Source: Butyricicoccus porcorum (lineage in GTDB: Bacteria; Bacillota; Clostridia; Oscillospirales; Butyricicoccaceae). From it: a DNA stretch of 64,000 bases. Shown in pieces: positions 31,138 to 40,010 of this stretch (position 1 is its first letter; every line of letters starts with the position of its first letter). The notes below the pieces were generated by a model. The model did no database searches. It was not told the origin of the DNA and was given only the letters and a program-made list of their open reading frames with translations. Made by a program: the position numbers and the translations under genes. The stretch is taken from the NCBI RefSeq assembly GCF_002157465.1, contig NZ_NHOC01000005.1:195134-259133 (forward strand). Direction: 5' to 3'.

Positions 31138-32121
31138 TTACAGCGTTGCCGCCATAACTGCCTTGATGGTGTGCATGCGGTTTTCCGCCTCGTCGAACAC
31201 AATGGACTGCGGGCCCTCGAAGACCTCATCCGAGACTTCCATTGCATCGCGGCCGAAGCGCTCGCCCATCTCCTTGCCGATGGTGGTTTTGTGGTCGTGG
31301 AATGCCGGCAGACAGTGCATGAAGACCGCCTGTTCGCCTGCGTTTTCCATCAACTTGCTGTTAACCTGATACGGTGCCAGCGCGTCAATGCGCTCCTGCC
31401 ATACCTCAACCGGCTCGCCCATGGATACCCATACATCGGTATACAGGACATCTGCACCGCGCGTTGCTTCCATCGGATCCTCACAGAAGCGCAGCGTCGC
31501 GCCGGTTTCAGCGGCAATCGCCTCGCACTGTGCAATCAGCTCAGCATTCGGGAAATATTCCTTCGGCGCACAAGCAGTGAAATTCAGTCCCATCTTTGCA
31601 CAGCCGACCATCAGTGAATTGCCCATGTTATAGCGCGCATCACCCAGATAGACAAAATTGATGCCTTTCAGACGGCCGAAATGTTCCCGGATGGTGAGGA
31701 AGTCCGCCAGAATCTGAGTTGGATGGAATTCATTGGTCAGTCCGTTCCAAACCGGGACTCCTGCATACTTTGCCAGCTCCTCGACAATGTCCTGACCGAA
31801 GCCGCGGTATTCAATGCCGTCAAACATGCGGCCGAGCACGCGCGCCGTATCCGCGATGCTCTCCTTCTTGCCGATCTGCGAACCGGACGGGTCGAGATAG
31901 GTCACCTGCATGCCGAGGTCATGCGCTGCGACCTCGAAGCTGCACCGCGTGCGGGTGCTGGTCTTTTCAAAAATCAGCGCGATATTTTTTCCGCGCAGCG
32001 TGTCATGCGGTACGCCCGCCTTTTTCTTTGCCTTGAGGTCAGCCGCGAGGTCGAGCATTCCCTCGATTTCCTCCGGTGTGAAGTCCAGCAGCTTGAGAAA
32101 ATTTCTGCCCTTGAGATTCAT
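31138..32121 (-). CDS. argF: Ornithine carbamoyltransferase (stand-alone copy)
   Basis: This 327-aa enzyme transfers the carbamoyl group from carbamoyl phosphate to ornithine to give citrulline. It has the carbamoyl phosphate motifs STRTR (about 55-59) and HPTQ (about 132-135) and the ornithine site [10 protein letters not shown] (about 271-280). It is longer than the second copy in the arginine operon (308 aa) and clearly different in sequence. Its length and lone location fit a catabolic (ArcB-type) enzyme, but no arcA or arcC lies beside it, so its direction in the cell is open. It has its own promoter and terminator. Confidence 0.9.
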   Translation of the reverse strand: MNLKGRNFLKLLDFTPEEIEGMLDLAADLKAKKKAGVPHDTLRGKNIALIFEKTSTRTRCSFEVAAHDLGMQVTYLDPSGSQIGKKESIADTARVLGRMFDGIEYRGFGQDIVEELAKYAGVPVWNGLTNEFHPTQILADFLTIREHFGRLKGINFVYLGDARYNMGNSLMVGCAKMGLNFTACAPKEYFPNAELIAQCEAIAAETGATLRFCEDPMEATRGADVLYTDVWVSMGEPVEVWQERIDALAPYQVNSKLMENAGEQAVFMHCLPAFHDHKTTIGKEMGERFGRDAMEVSDEVFEGPQSIVFDEAENRMHTIKAVMAATL

Positions 32122-32192
32122 GTGCGTTCCTCCTGTTATCGTCAGCCGCCCAGCGGGACGGCATTTGTATTCTGTAAAAACAGTCCGGCTTT

Positions 32193-32220
32193 ATTATACC
32201 AGAGAAACGACGGATTGCAA
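32193..32220 (-). promoter_or_regulatory. Promoter of the stand-alone ornithine carbamoyltransferase gene
   Basis: On the minus strand TTGCAA and TATAAT are separated by 16 bp. A plus-strand TACAAT at about 32372-32377 is a likely -10 for the divergent PEP-binding protein gene. Confidence 0.75.
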
Positions 32221-32412
32221 AGCGCTCACCGTTTGCATAATCCAATATGTCATTACTTCTTTTTTCCGTATTTCTACCACTTTATCAGCACATTTTCCCA
32301 TTTTATGAAATTTTCTCGCAGTAAAATTGCAGAATTTACGCATTTTGCTGTTGTCCGCCGCGCAGATATGTTACAATTAAGATATCAAATCCCACTGAAA
32401 TGAGGTGTCACC

Positions 32413-34995
32413 ATGGCAGCATTTGACCGCATCCTGTCCGGTCTGCCCGGTCTGGACAAAGCGCTCGACAATATCCGTCTGGGCGACAATGTCGTCTGGC
32501 GTGTTTCATCGGTCGACGATTTCCGTTTTTTTGTAGAGCCATATGTCAGGCAGGCGCTTGCCGATAAGCGCAACCTGATCTATATCCGTTTTGCCAGCCA
32601 CGACGAATTGGTGCCCGAACAGGAGGGTGTCACGCGGTACACGCTCGACCCGTCTGAGGGCTTTGAGCCGTTTACTGTCGCCGTGCACAACATCGTGGAG
32701 CAGGAAGGCTTTGATGCATTTTATGTGTTTGACTGCCTGTCTGATTTACAGGTCGTATGGGCAGCGGATCTGATGATGGGCAACTTCTTCCGTGTCACCT
32801 GCCCATTCCTGTTCCAGCTGGATACGGTTGCATTCTTCCCACTCATCCGCGGACGGCATTCGTTTGACGCGGTTGCGCGCATTCGAGATACAACCCAGCT
32901 GCTGCTCGATGCCTATTCCGATGGCGAAACGCGCTATGTCCAGCCGCTCAAGGTGTGGAACCGGTTTTCGTCTACCATGTTCCTGCCGCATCGGTTTGAA
33001 CCGGACGGCACGCTCATCCCGCTGACCGATGGTGTTGGCATTGGGCGCTTTTATGCCCTGCATGACGAGGAAGAGGAACGCGCTGCCGATCAGAATCTGG
33101 ACAGCTGGGAGCGTTTTTTCTCACTCGCACGCTTACAGCACGACCAGGGTGTGCTGGATGACGAGGGCTACCGCAACATGTGCCGTTACATGATGACGCG
33201 CGACGAGCGCATGGGTGCGCTCATCGGCAAGCATTTCCGCGCACAGGATTACTTCCGCGTGCGCGGGCGCATGATTGGCACGGGCACCATCGGCGGCAAG
33301 GCATGCGGCATGCTGCTCGCGCGCCGTCTGGTACGCGCTGCCATGCCGGAGCTGGGCGATACACTCGAACCACACGATTCCTATTACATCGGTTCGGATG
33401 TCTTTTATACCTATATCGTCGCCAACGACTGCTGGGATCTGCGTGTGCGGCAGAAAACCGAGCCGGGATACTTTACACTCGCCGCCGAGTTGAAAGAAAA
33501 GCTGCTGTCCGGCAGCTTCCCGCCCAAAATCCGTGAACAGTTCCGTGCCATGCTGGAATATTTCGGTCAAAGCCCGATTATTGCACGCTCTTCCAGCCTG
33601 CTGGAGGACAGCTTTGGCAATGCGTTTGCCGGAAAGTATGAATCCGTGTTCTGTGTCAACAGCGGCACACCGGAGGAACGGCTGGAACAATTCGAGCAGG
33701 CAGTACGCACTGTCTATGCGAGCACGATGGATCCCTCTGCACTGGAATATCGCCGCCGCCGCGGACTGGACACCAAGGACGAACAGATGGCAATTCTTGT
33801 CCAGCGTGTTTCCGGCACCAATTACAACGGAAAATTCTTCATGCCGGGGGCAGCCGGTGTCGGTTATTCGCACAGTGCCTATCGCTGGCGCCCGGATATG
33901 GACCCGTCCGCAGGCATGCTGCGCATTGTCATGGGTCTCGGCACACGCGCCGTCGACCGCACGGAGGGTGACTATCCCCGCCTCGTCAGTCTCGACCGCC
34001 CGGATACGACGACACACACAACCATGGCGCAGAAGCATCGGTTTTCCCAGCACTGTATCGATGTGTTGGATTTCACAAGCAATTCCCTTGTCACGCGCAA
34101 GCTGGAAGAACTGCTTCCCGATCTGCCCGACTGGTACAAATACATTGTATTGGAACACGATTACGAGGCCGAAAGCCGCCTGCGTGAGCGCGGTGCATGG
34201 CGCGAGGTATGCTTTGCCACCTGCCAGCACCTGCTTGCCAAAAAAGAGTTCCCTCGGCTGATGCACCGCATCATGGAAATTTTACAGGCAGAATACGGTG
34301 TGCCGGTCGACATCGAGTTCACAGTCAACTGCGACAAAGACGGTGATTTTTCTGTCAACCTGCTGCAATGCCGCCCATTGACCTCCCGCAATGGCAGCCG
34401 TACAGTCACTGTCCCACAGCTCCCGCCGGAACGCACTCTGTTCGCGCTGCATGACGCGACCATGGGCCAGTCAACCGAGCTGACCTTTGACTATGTCGTA
34501 CAGGTCGATCCAAAGGGCTACTACAATTATCCATATGTACAAAAACCTGCTGTTGCACGCGCCGTCGGTGCAGTCAACCGTGCATTCAATGAAACCGATG
34601 CAACCCTCATGCTGCTCGCACCGGGGCGCATCGGTACCTCCTCACCGGAGCTCGGTGTGCCGGTTGTCTTCGCGGATATTGCCAATTTTTCTGTCATCTG
34701 CGAGGTATCCGACAGTTCAGCGGGCTATATGCCGGAACTGTCCTATGGCAGCCATATGTTCCAGGATCTGGTCGAGGCGGATATCTTCTATGCCGCAGTC
34801 TTTGAATCAGAAAAGACCAAACTGTATCAGCCCGGTCTTCTGGCAGACTGTCCGGACATATTCGCAGAATTGTGTCCTGACGCACCCGAAGACCTGCGCG
34901 GTCTTGTGCGCGTATACGACGTGCGCGGACGCCATCTGACTCTGTGGTCGGAGATGATGACCGGACAGACCGTATGCGGCGAGAAACCCGAATAA
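32413..34995 (+). CDS. Orphan PEP/pyruvate-binding domain protein
   Basis: This is an 860-aa soluble protein. Residues 1-200 resemble a RecA/KaiC-like fold without a Walker A motif (LPGLDKALDNIRLGDNVVWR). The middle is an ATP-grasp domain like that of pyruvate phosphate dikinase/PEP synthase, with GGKACGMLLARRLV (about 297-310, for GGKGANL) and IARSSSLLEDSFGNAFAGKY (about 394-413). The last third ends APGRIGTSSPELGVPVVFAD (about 735-754). No phosphohistidine domain with its TSHAAI motif and no TIM barrel are present, so it cannot be a full dikinase. Its role is unknown; a regulatory or nucleotide-dependent phosphotransfer function is possible. Confidence 0.8.
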   Translation: MAAFDRILSGLPGLDKALDNIRLGDNVVWRVSSVDDFRFFVEPYVRQALADKRNLIYIRFASHDELVPEQEGVTRYTLDPSEGFEPFTVAVHNIVEQEGFDAFYVFDCLSDLQVVWAADLMMGNFFRVTCPFLFQLDTVAFFPLIRGRHSFDAVARIRDTTQLLLDAYSDGETRYVQPLKVWNRFSSTMFLPHRFEPDGTLIPLTDGVGIGRFYALHDEEEERAADQNLDSWERFFSLARLQHDQGVLDDEGYRNMCRYMMTRDERMGALIGKHFRAQDYFRVRGRMIGTGTIGGKACGMLLARRLVRAAMPELGDTLEPHDSYYIGSDVFYTYIVANDCWDLRVRQKTEPGYFTLAAELKEKLLSGSFPPKIREQFRAMLEYFGQSPIIARSSSLLEDSFGNAFAGKYESVFCVNSGTPEERLEQFEQAVRTVYASTMDPSALEYRRRRGLDTKDEQMAILVQRVSGTNYNGKFFMPGAAGVGYSHSAYRWRPDMDPSAGMLRIVMGLGTRAVDRTEGDYPRLVSLDRPDTTTHTTMAQKHRFSQHCIDVLDFTSNSLVTRKLEELLPDLPDWYKYIVLEHDYEAESRLRERGAWREVCFATCQHLLAKKEFPRLMHRIMEILQAEYGVPVDIEFTVNCDKDGDFSVNLLQCRPLTSRNGSRTVTVPQLPPERTLFALHDATMGQSTELTFDYVVQVDPKGYYNYPYVQKPAVARAVGAVNRAFNETDATLMLLAPGRIGTSSPELGVPVVFADIANFSVICEVSDSSAGYMPELSYGSHMFQDLVEADIFYAAVFESEKTKLYQPGLLADCPDIFAELCPDAPEDLRGLVRVYDVRGRHLTLWSEMMTGQTVCGEKPE

Positions 34996-35000
34996 CACGT

Positions 35001-35030
35001 AAAAAAAGCCTCCGGCAGCCGCCGGAGGCT
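35001..35030. terminator. Terminator after the PEP-binding protein gene
   Basis: The stem GCCTCCGGC/GCCGGAGGC is followed on the minus strand by seven T, and on the plus strand at once by an insertion-sequence-end-like motif. Confidence 0.8.
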
Positions 35031-35077
35031 CAGTCTGTCGAAAAAGCCCAGGCTGATAGCCGGGCTTTTGTTATCGT
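35031..35077. repeat. Insertion-sequence-end-like motif with terminator hairpin
   Basis: CAGTCTGTCGAAAAAGCC (35031-35048) differs by only a few bases from the left end of the insertion sequence at 7999. Both are followed by a short hairpin ending GGCTTTT and by GTTAT. Here the hairpin AAAGCCC-A-GGC/GCC-G-GGGCTTT (35043-35069) works as a two-way terminator for the flanking convergent genes. Confidence 0.6.
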
Positions 35078-35094
35078 AAAACCATACTTGTATT

Positions 35095-36336
35095 TTATGC
35101 TTCTGTTTCATACGCCACCGCCTTGCGGAACAGTATAATCCCGAGCAGGAACAGCACGACAATCGCGCCGACACCGAGGTTCATGCTGCCGGTCACCTGG
35201 GAAATGATGCTGACAACCGCGGTTCCCATAAAGGCCGCACCCTTGCCGCAGATGTCCAGCAGGCCGAAATATTCGCCCGATTTTTCCTGCGGAATGATTT
35301 TGGCGAAATACGAGCGGGACAGCGCCTGAATGCCGCCCTGGAACATGCCGACACACACCGCAAGAATCCAGAACTGCACCTGTGAATGCAGAAACATGGC
35401 AAACACGGCGATGCCGACATAGGCACAGATGCACACGGTAATCAATTGCTGCGGTTCAATCCGTCCCGACAGCCTGCCAAACAGCAGCGAAAATGGGCAG
35501 GCGACAATCTGTGTGACCAGCAATGCGAGCAGCAGGCCGGTCGAATCCAGCCCGAGCGCCGAACCATAAGCCGTTGCCATGTCGATGATTGTATACACGC
35601 CATCGATATAAAAAAAGAACGCAAGCAGGAAAAAGAGTACCTGCTTTTCCTGCCGCATGCCGCACAGTGTATGCCACAGACGGGAAAAGCTCATGCGGAC
35701 GGCATGCGGGCGGCGTTCAACATAATACCGCTGGTGAAAGCTGCGCAGCAGTGGCAGCGTCATACACAGCCACCACACAGCTGTGAGCAGGAATGCCAGT
35801 GTCATCGCCATTTCCATCGAAATGCCAAGGCTGTCTGAACCGAGCACTATGCCGAGACAGGCGACAAACGGAATACAGCTGCCGATATAGCCCCATGCAT
35901 AGCCGCTGGACGATACACGATCCATGCGCTCCGGCTCTGTGATATCAGTGAGCATGGAATCATAGAAAATCAGGCTGACAGCGTAACCGAATTTGGCAAC
36001 CACAAAAACCACCAGAAACAGCAGCCACTGTTTCATAAAGCCGAGTGCGGCACAGCCCAGCGCGCCCACCGCCATTGCCGCCGCGAACAGCGGTTTTTTC
36101 ATGCCTTTGATATCAGAAAACGTGCCAAACACCGGGCCGCTCAATGCAACCAGCAGCGTCGCAATCGAGGACGCATACCCCCAATAAGCAAGATATTGTA
36201 CCGACGACAGCCCACCCTGATCTGCGAGATAATTAAAATAAATCGGCATGATGGTGGAGACCAGCATGACAAATGCCGAATTGCCGACGTCATACATCAC
36301 CCACTGTTTTTCCAGCCGGGTCAGCGCTTTATCCAT
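35095..36336 (-). CDS. Major facilitator transporter, UMF1 (Atg22-like) type
   Basis: This 413-aa protein has twelve predicted helices and the family's first-helix segment YDVGNSAFVMLVSTIMPIYF (about 15-34), typical of UMF1 permeases. The central loop (about 195-215) is basic. Family substrates are largely unknown; yeast Atg22 exports amino acids. The start at 36336 has a GGAGGA site 8 bp upstream and overlaps the upstream zinc-phospholipase-like gene by 8 bp, so the two genes form one unit. Confidence 0.9.
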   Translation of the reverse strand: MDKALTRLEKQWVMYDVGNSAFVMLVSTIMPIYFNYLADQGGLSSVQYLAYWGYASSIATLLVALSGPVFGTFSDIKGMKKPLFAAAMAVGALGCAALGFMKQWLLFLVVFVVAKFGYAVSLIFYDSMLTDITEPERMDRVSSSGYAWGYIGSCIPFVACLGIVLGSDSLGISMEMAMTLAFLLTAVWWLCMTLPLLRSFHQRYYVERRPHAVRMSFSRLWHTLCGMRQEKQVLFFLLAFFFYIDGVYTIIDMATAYGSALGLDSTGLLLALLVTQIVACPFSLLFGRLSGRIEPQQLITVCICAYVGIAVFAMFLHSQVQFWILAVCVGMFQGGIQALSRSYFAKIIPQEKSGEYFGLLDICGKGAAFMGTAVVSIISQVTGSMNLGVGAIVVLFLLGIILFRKAVAYETEA

Positions 36337-37144
36337 CTGTTTTCTCCTCCGGTGACGGGTCAAAGGTGCGGTCAAACAGACTGTCATATGTCCCACGCCC
36401 GTGTATGATATCAAAATAGGAGGAAATTGCTTCGACTGCCTTTGGCTGAGCCTGTACATAACGGCGTGCCAGTTCCTCTGTGCTGTCAAAACAAGCGGGA
36501 TTGGCCCTGTAATTCACGACGAGGTCACACATGCCTCGGTTGCCTGACAACGTGAGGGCAGCATACAGCGCGCCGCGCCCCAGATGGGACGGCTGCGTAA
36601 GCAGGTTCAACTCCTGTACCATCGAACGCATGGCCTCATATGCCTGCCTCTGTGTTATACCGGAAAAAAATCGGCTGAGTACGGCGGCATGCGCTTTTGT
36701 CGGCTGAAGATGTCCGGTGACACAGTGGCGCACCGGATTATATCCATCGTGTACCATCAGTGCGCGGTCAAATTCCGCTTCAATTTCCGAATGGGAAATG
36801 CCGCTGTCCAAAATCTTCCGTGCCACATAGCCATGACACATGGCATCCAACACAAAATGGCACAAAAAACCATACGTATACACAAGCAACGGTCGGAAAT
36901 CAAATTCCCGTAAAATCCGTTCCCCCGCCTGCGCAAATACTTCCTGTCCGGTCTGATTGTGCATGCTGTTGCCCAGCGCCTTCACTTCATTGGACAAAAA
37001 CGGACGGTAATAAAACAGCACATCCGGCCCATGCAGCCCGATGTCATACAGCGGGCGATAGGTGTCAATCAGATGCTGCTGCTTCTCTGGCAAACGGTTG
37101 TATACGGTACAGCCAAAGCGATAATGTGCATATGTCGTTGGCAT
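36329..37144 (-). CDS. Zinc-dependent phospholipase C-like protein
   Basis: This is a 271-aa protein without a signal peptide. Its histidine/aspartate pattern matches the zinc phospholipase C/S1-P1 nuclease fold: YAHYRFG (about 5-11), IGLHGPDVLFY (about 35-45), HNQTGQEVF (about 62-70), CHFVLDAMCHGYV (about 95-107) and HSEIEAEFDR (about 117-126). Cytoplasmic members of this family are common in Clostridia and their substrate is not known. It precedes the MFS gene with an 8-bp overlap. Confidence 0.85.
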   Translation of the reverse strand: MPTTYAHYRFGCTVYNRLPEKQQHLIDTYRPLYDIGLHGPDVLFYYRPFLSNEVKALGNSMHNQTGQEVFAQAGERILREFDFRPLLVYTYGFLCHFVLDAMCHGYVARKILDSGISHSEIEAEFDRALMVHDGYNPVRHCVTGHLQPTKAHAAVLSRFFSGITQRQAYEAMRSMVQELNLLTQPSHLGRGALYAALTLSGNRGMCDLVVNYRANPACFDSTEELARRYVQAQPKAVEAISSYFDIIHGRGTYDSLFDRTFDPSPEEKTDG

Positions 37145-37299
37145 ACCAGTCTCTCCCCTTTCTCTTCGATTGTCTATAAAGTCTAAAGTCTGTTGTTTCT
37201 TTTATTCTATACCTATAGCATAGGGGAAGGCAAACAAATTTACCACCATAGTTATGTTATTTTTTCTTAAAATCTATGTCAGCTTTTTTCAAATCCCTC

Positions 37300-37330
37300 T
37301 TGACTCTGACACTGTGGCAGGCTCTACAAT
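37300..37330 (+). promoter_or_regulatory. MerR-type promoter with 19-bp spacer
   Basis: TTGACT and TACAAT are 19 bp apart, longer than normal, and the spacer holds the dyad CTGACACTGTGGCAG. This is the hallmark of promoters activated by MerR proteins, so the following gene is probably autoregulated. Confidence 0.75.
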
Positions 37331-37374
37331 AAAGCTGAGCTCAAACGAATCCGGACATATGTGAGGTACCGACC

Positions 37375-38190
37375 ATGTTAAAAATCGGAGAATTTTCAAA
37401 GCTGTCCAGAGTCAGCATTCGCATGCTGCGCCATTACGATGAAATCGACTTGCTCGCGCCTGCCGCCATTGATCCGCATACCGGCTATCGTTACTACAGT
37501 GAGGATCAGCTGCCCATTGTCTGTCGAATCACTGCCCTGAAGGATCTTGGCTTCGGTCTGTCCCTGATTGGCGAAATCCTTGCCTGTGGCGAAAACCGGG
37601 AACAGATTGACCACTATCTCGCCATCCGGCAAATCGAGCTGGAGCAGCAAGCTGCGGATACCGCACGACGGCTGCGACTTCTGGACACCGCCCGCAGGCG
37701 GCTGCAAAAGGAGGAAGCTACTATGTATGATGTCACATTAAAATCCCTGCCTGAACGGCAGGTTGCCTCTGTCCGTATGACAATCCCTTCCTACGATCAG
37801 GAAGGCATGCTGTGGAGCATTCTGGTCAGTGAGACTGCATCGCTGCACATTCAGCCGGATGATCCATGCTATTGCAGTGTCATCTTCCATGACGGAGAAT
37901 ACCGTGAATCTGATGTAGATGTTGAAGCACAAAAAACGGTAAAGGGTTCATATCACGACACAGAACATGTCAAATTCAAGATCATGCCGCCCGTGACCTT
38001 CGCTTCTGCAACCTATCAAGGGCCGTACAGTGAAATCAATGCGGTCAACGCAGCTGTTGCTGCTTGGGTGCGTGACAACGGCTATATTTACGACGCTCCG
38101 GCATTTAATATTTATCATATCAGCCCACACGAAACGCAGAACCCTGAAGAATTTGTCACCGAGATCTGTTATCCGGTCAGAAAACCATAA
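37375..38190 (+). CDS. MerR-family regulator with GyrI-like effector domain (BmrR-like)
   Basis: This is a 271-aa protein with a MerR winged helix (MLKIGEFSKLSRVSIRMLRH, then YDEIDLLAPAAIDPHTGYRYY; 1-75), a long linker helix (about 78-115) and a GyrI/BmrR-type effector-binding domain (about 117-271; RQVASVRMTIPSYDQEG and PPVTFASATYQGPYSEI). BmrR-like proteins bind multidrug cations and activate efflux genes. No efflux gene is adjacent, so it may act on itself or on a distant gene. The promoter with a 19-bp spacer supports autoactivation. Confidence 0.92.
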   Translation: MLKIGEFSKLSRVSIRMLRHYDEIDLLAPAAIDPHTGYRYYSEDQLPIVCRITALKDLGFGLSLIGEILACGENREQIDHYLAIRQIELEQQAADTARRLRLLDTARRRLQKEEATMYDVTLKSLPERQVASVRMTIPSYDQEGMLWSILVSETASLHIQPDDPCYCSVIFHDGEYRESDVDVEAQKTVKGSYHDTEHVKFKIMPPVTFASATYQGPYSEINAVNAAVAAWVRDNGYIYDAPAFNIYHISPHETQNPEEFVTEICYPVRKP

Positions 38191-38197
38191 ATCTGCG

Positions 38198-38233
38198 AGC
38201 AGCGGCGGAATCCATCTTCCGCCGCTGCTTTTT
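38198..38233 (+). terminator. Terminator of the BmrR-like regulator gene
   Basis: A 13-bp stem (AGCAGCGGCGGAA/TTCCGCCGCTGCT) is followed by TTTTT, 8 bp after the stop. Confidence 0.9.
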
Positions 38234-38241
38234 ATGTGCCG

Positions 38242-39555
38242 CTATTTTTTTGCCTGTGTTTTCAAATTTCCTGTCGCGGGATTGTCCAGCAAAGTTCCGT
38301 CCTCCGCAAAGCGTGATCCATGGCACGGGCAATCCCATGAATGTTCCTGTGCATTCCATTTCAATGCACAACTCATATGCGGACAACGCGGTTTGGAAAG
38401 AGTCAGCAGGTTGGCTGTGGCTTCCAGTGCATTGCTCACCAACTGTGGGCGCAGCATGGTTCGTGACGGAGAAAATACCCGCGCATGATCCGACTGCTTT
38501 CCCTGTACCATATCGCACAGCAGCATGGCAGCAGTCATAGAGGATGTCATTCCCCATTTGTGAAAGCCAGTTGCCACATACAACCCCGGTGTCGTCCTGC
38601 TGTATTGCCCAATATAAGGAATATCGTCCAGCGACATGCAGTCCTGTGCCACCCAGCGGCAGTGTTCCTGTGCATCCGGATAGTGCTTTTGTACAAACCG
38701 TTCCAGCTCTGCCCAACCGCCACCCGGTTTTCCGGTACGGTGTCCGCCGCCGCCAAGCAGCAACAACCCGTCCGCATTGCGGAAGGACATTCCACCCTTC
38801 GCTTCATCCACATACATGCCATGCACATCCGGTGCTCGTTCCAGTCCCAGTACATAGGAACGGTGCTGATACAGCTTGAGAAAATATGCACCATGCTTAT
38901 TCAGCATTGGAAAATGTGTCGTTACAATAATGTTTGACGCGGCAATCCCGCCCCGGTTGGTCACAACGGTATGCCCGTCAAACGCACGGGCTGTAGTTTG
39001 TTCCCGAATCGGCAGACCGCGTGCAATCTCTGCGGCAAACTTCAGCGGATGGAACTGTGCCTGACCATGCACGCGCACTGCGCCCGCCGTGTCAAACGGC
39101 AGCGGCAGCTGATCGGCATATTCCGCACGAAAGCCGATGCGGTGCAGTGCTTCCAGCTCCTGCTCCAGTTTTTTTGGCTGATCTATGGAATATACAAAAG
39201 AATCTTTTTCCTCAAAATCACAGTCAATTGTCTGGCACAGCCTGCGGTACTGTGCGAGTGCTGCTTCATTCGCTTCCAGATACATGCGGGTTTTTTCCGA
39301 ACCAAATCGACGGAGCATTTTGTCATAGATCAGGCCGTGCTGTACGGTCAGCTTTGCCGTTGTATTTCTCGTCACACCACAGCAAATCCGGTCTGCTTCA
39401 ATGAGCAAACAGTCCACGCCCGCCTGTTTCAGCAAATACGTGCACAACAATCCCGCCATTCCGCCGCCGATAATCAAAACATCGGTTTTGCAGTCGCCGT
39501 CAAGCGATTCAAACGGCGGAAGCGCAGCTGTATCTGCCCATATGGAATTTATCAT
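38242..39555 (-). CDS. FAD-dependent oxidoreductase with C-terminal Rieske domain
   Basis: This is a 437-aa fusion. The first part (1-360) is a DAO-type flavoprotein: VLIIGGGMAGLLCTYLLKQAG (split after the GxGxxG at about 30-35) and the C-terminal FAD site IPYIGQYS...GLYVATGFHKWGMT (about 322-345). The last part (about 385-437) is a Rieske [2Fe-2S] domain with CPHMSC (two ligands, about 394-399; Cys and His) and CPCHGSRF (about 411-418; Cys and His). This architecture is found in many bacteria; substrates are unknown. It is a single gene. Confidence 0.92.
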   Translation of the reverse strand: MINSIWADTAALPPFESLDGDCKTDVLIIGGGMAGLLCTYLLKQAGVDCLLIEADRICCGVTRNTTAKLTVQHGLIYDKMLRRFGSEKTRMYLEANEAALAQYRRLCQTIDCDFEEKDSFVYSIDQPKKLEQELEALHRIGFRAEYADQLPLPFDTAGAVRVHGQAQFHPLKFAAEIARGLPIREQTTARAFDGHTVVTNRGGIAASNIIVTTHFPMLNKHGAYFLKLYQHRSYVLGLERAPDVHGMYVDEAKGGMSFRNADGLLLLGGGGHRTGKPGGGWAELERFVQKHYPDAQEHCRWVAQDCMSLDDIPYIGQYSRTTPGLYVATGFHKWGMTSSMTAAMLLCDMVQGKQSDHARVFSPSRTMLRPQLVSNALEATANLLTLSKPRCPHMSCALKWNAQEHSWDCPCHGSRFAEDGTLLDNPATGNLKTQAKK

Positions 39556-39721
39556 GCCATCACCCCGGCTTAGTATGTGCCGTTATCCAAAAAATGATGT
39601 ACGAAACGTGGTAGGCGGTTCGCTCGCCTTTCATTTCCGGACAAAGGGCAGACTTCTTTACCCTCCGAGGTTTCCAGGCGCTATCCGAATCGGCATGATT
39701 CCCGTGGTAATTGCGGTAAAG
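39556..39721. other. Intergenic region between the Rieske protein gene and tRNA-Pro
   Basis: I see no gene here. It should hold the promoter of the Rieske protein gene; no good -35/-10 pair stands out. Confidence 0.4.
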
Positions 39722-39768
39722 AAAAAGAAGTAACCTGCCTGACTTCCCAATCAGACGGGTTACTTCTT
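39722..39768 (-). terminator. Terminator of tRNA-Pro
   Basis: The stem AAGAAGTAACC/GGTTACTTCTT (about 22-nt loop) is followed on the minus strand by TTTC. Confidence 0.8.
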
Positions 39769-39771
39769 GTT

Positions 39772-39847
39772 TGGTCCGAGTGACAGGATTTGAACCTGCG
39801 GCATCCTGCTCCCAAAGCAGGCGCGCTACCATCTGCGCTACACCCGG
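39772..39847 (-). tRNA. tRNA-Pro (TGG)
   Basis: This 76-nt tRNA has an acceptor stem CCGGGTG/CACTCGG (one G-U pair), D arm with GCGCAG...GCGC, anticodon stem CCTGC/GCAGG with loop TTTGGGA (anticodon TGG), a GGTTCAAATCC T-arm and an encoded CCA end. Confidence 0.97.
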
Positions 39848-39910
39848 ATGTATGATATTCTGCTGTTTTCCGGCACTGTTTTTCCGGTCTCCCGGACAGT
39901 TTCAAATGTC

Positions 39911-39938
39911 TTGACATTTAATTAGTATACGCTATAAT
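39911..39938 (+). promoter_or_regulatory. Promoter of glyS
   Basis: TTGACA and TATAAT are separated by 16 bp. The leader is about 65 nt, too short for a T-box; it holds a small hairpin, AGTCAA/TTGACT (39947-39964). Confidence 0.8.
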
Positions 39939-40010
39939 AGGAGCATAGTCAAGTTTTTTTGACTAAATTTCGCGTGCATAAGCCATATGCGCCAGAAGGA
40001 GAAATAAAAC

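Noticed and set aside
39939-40010. A T-box riboswitch upstream of glyS
   Set aside because: The leader is only about 65 nt and lacks the T-box sequence, specifier loop and terminator/antiterminator pair.
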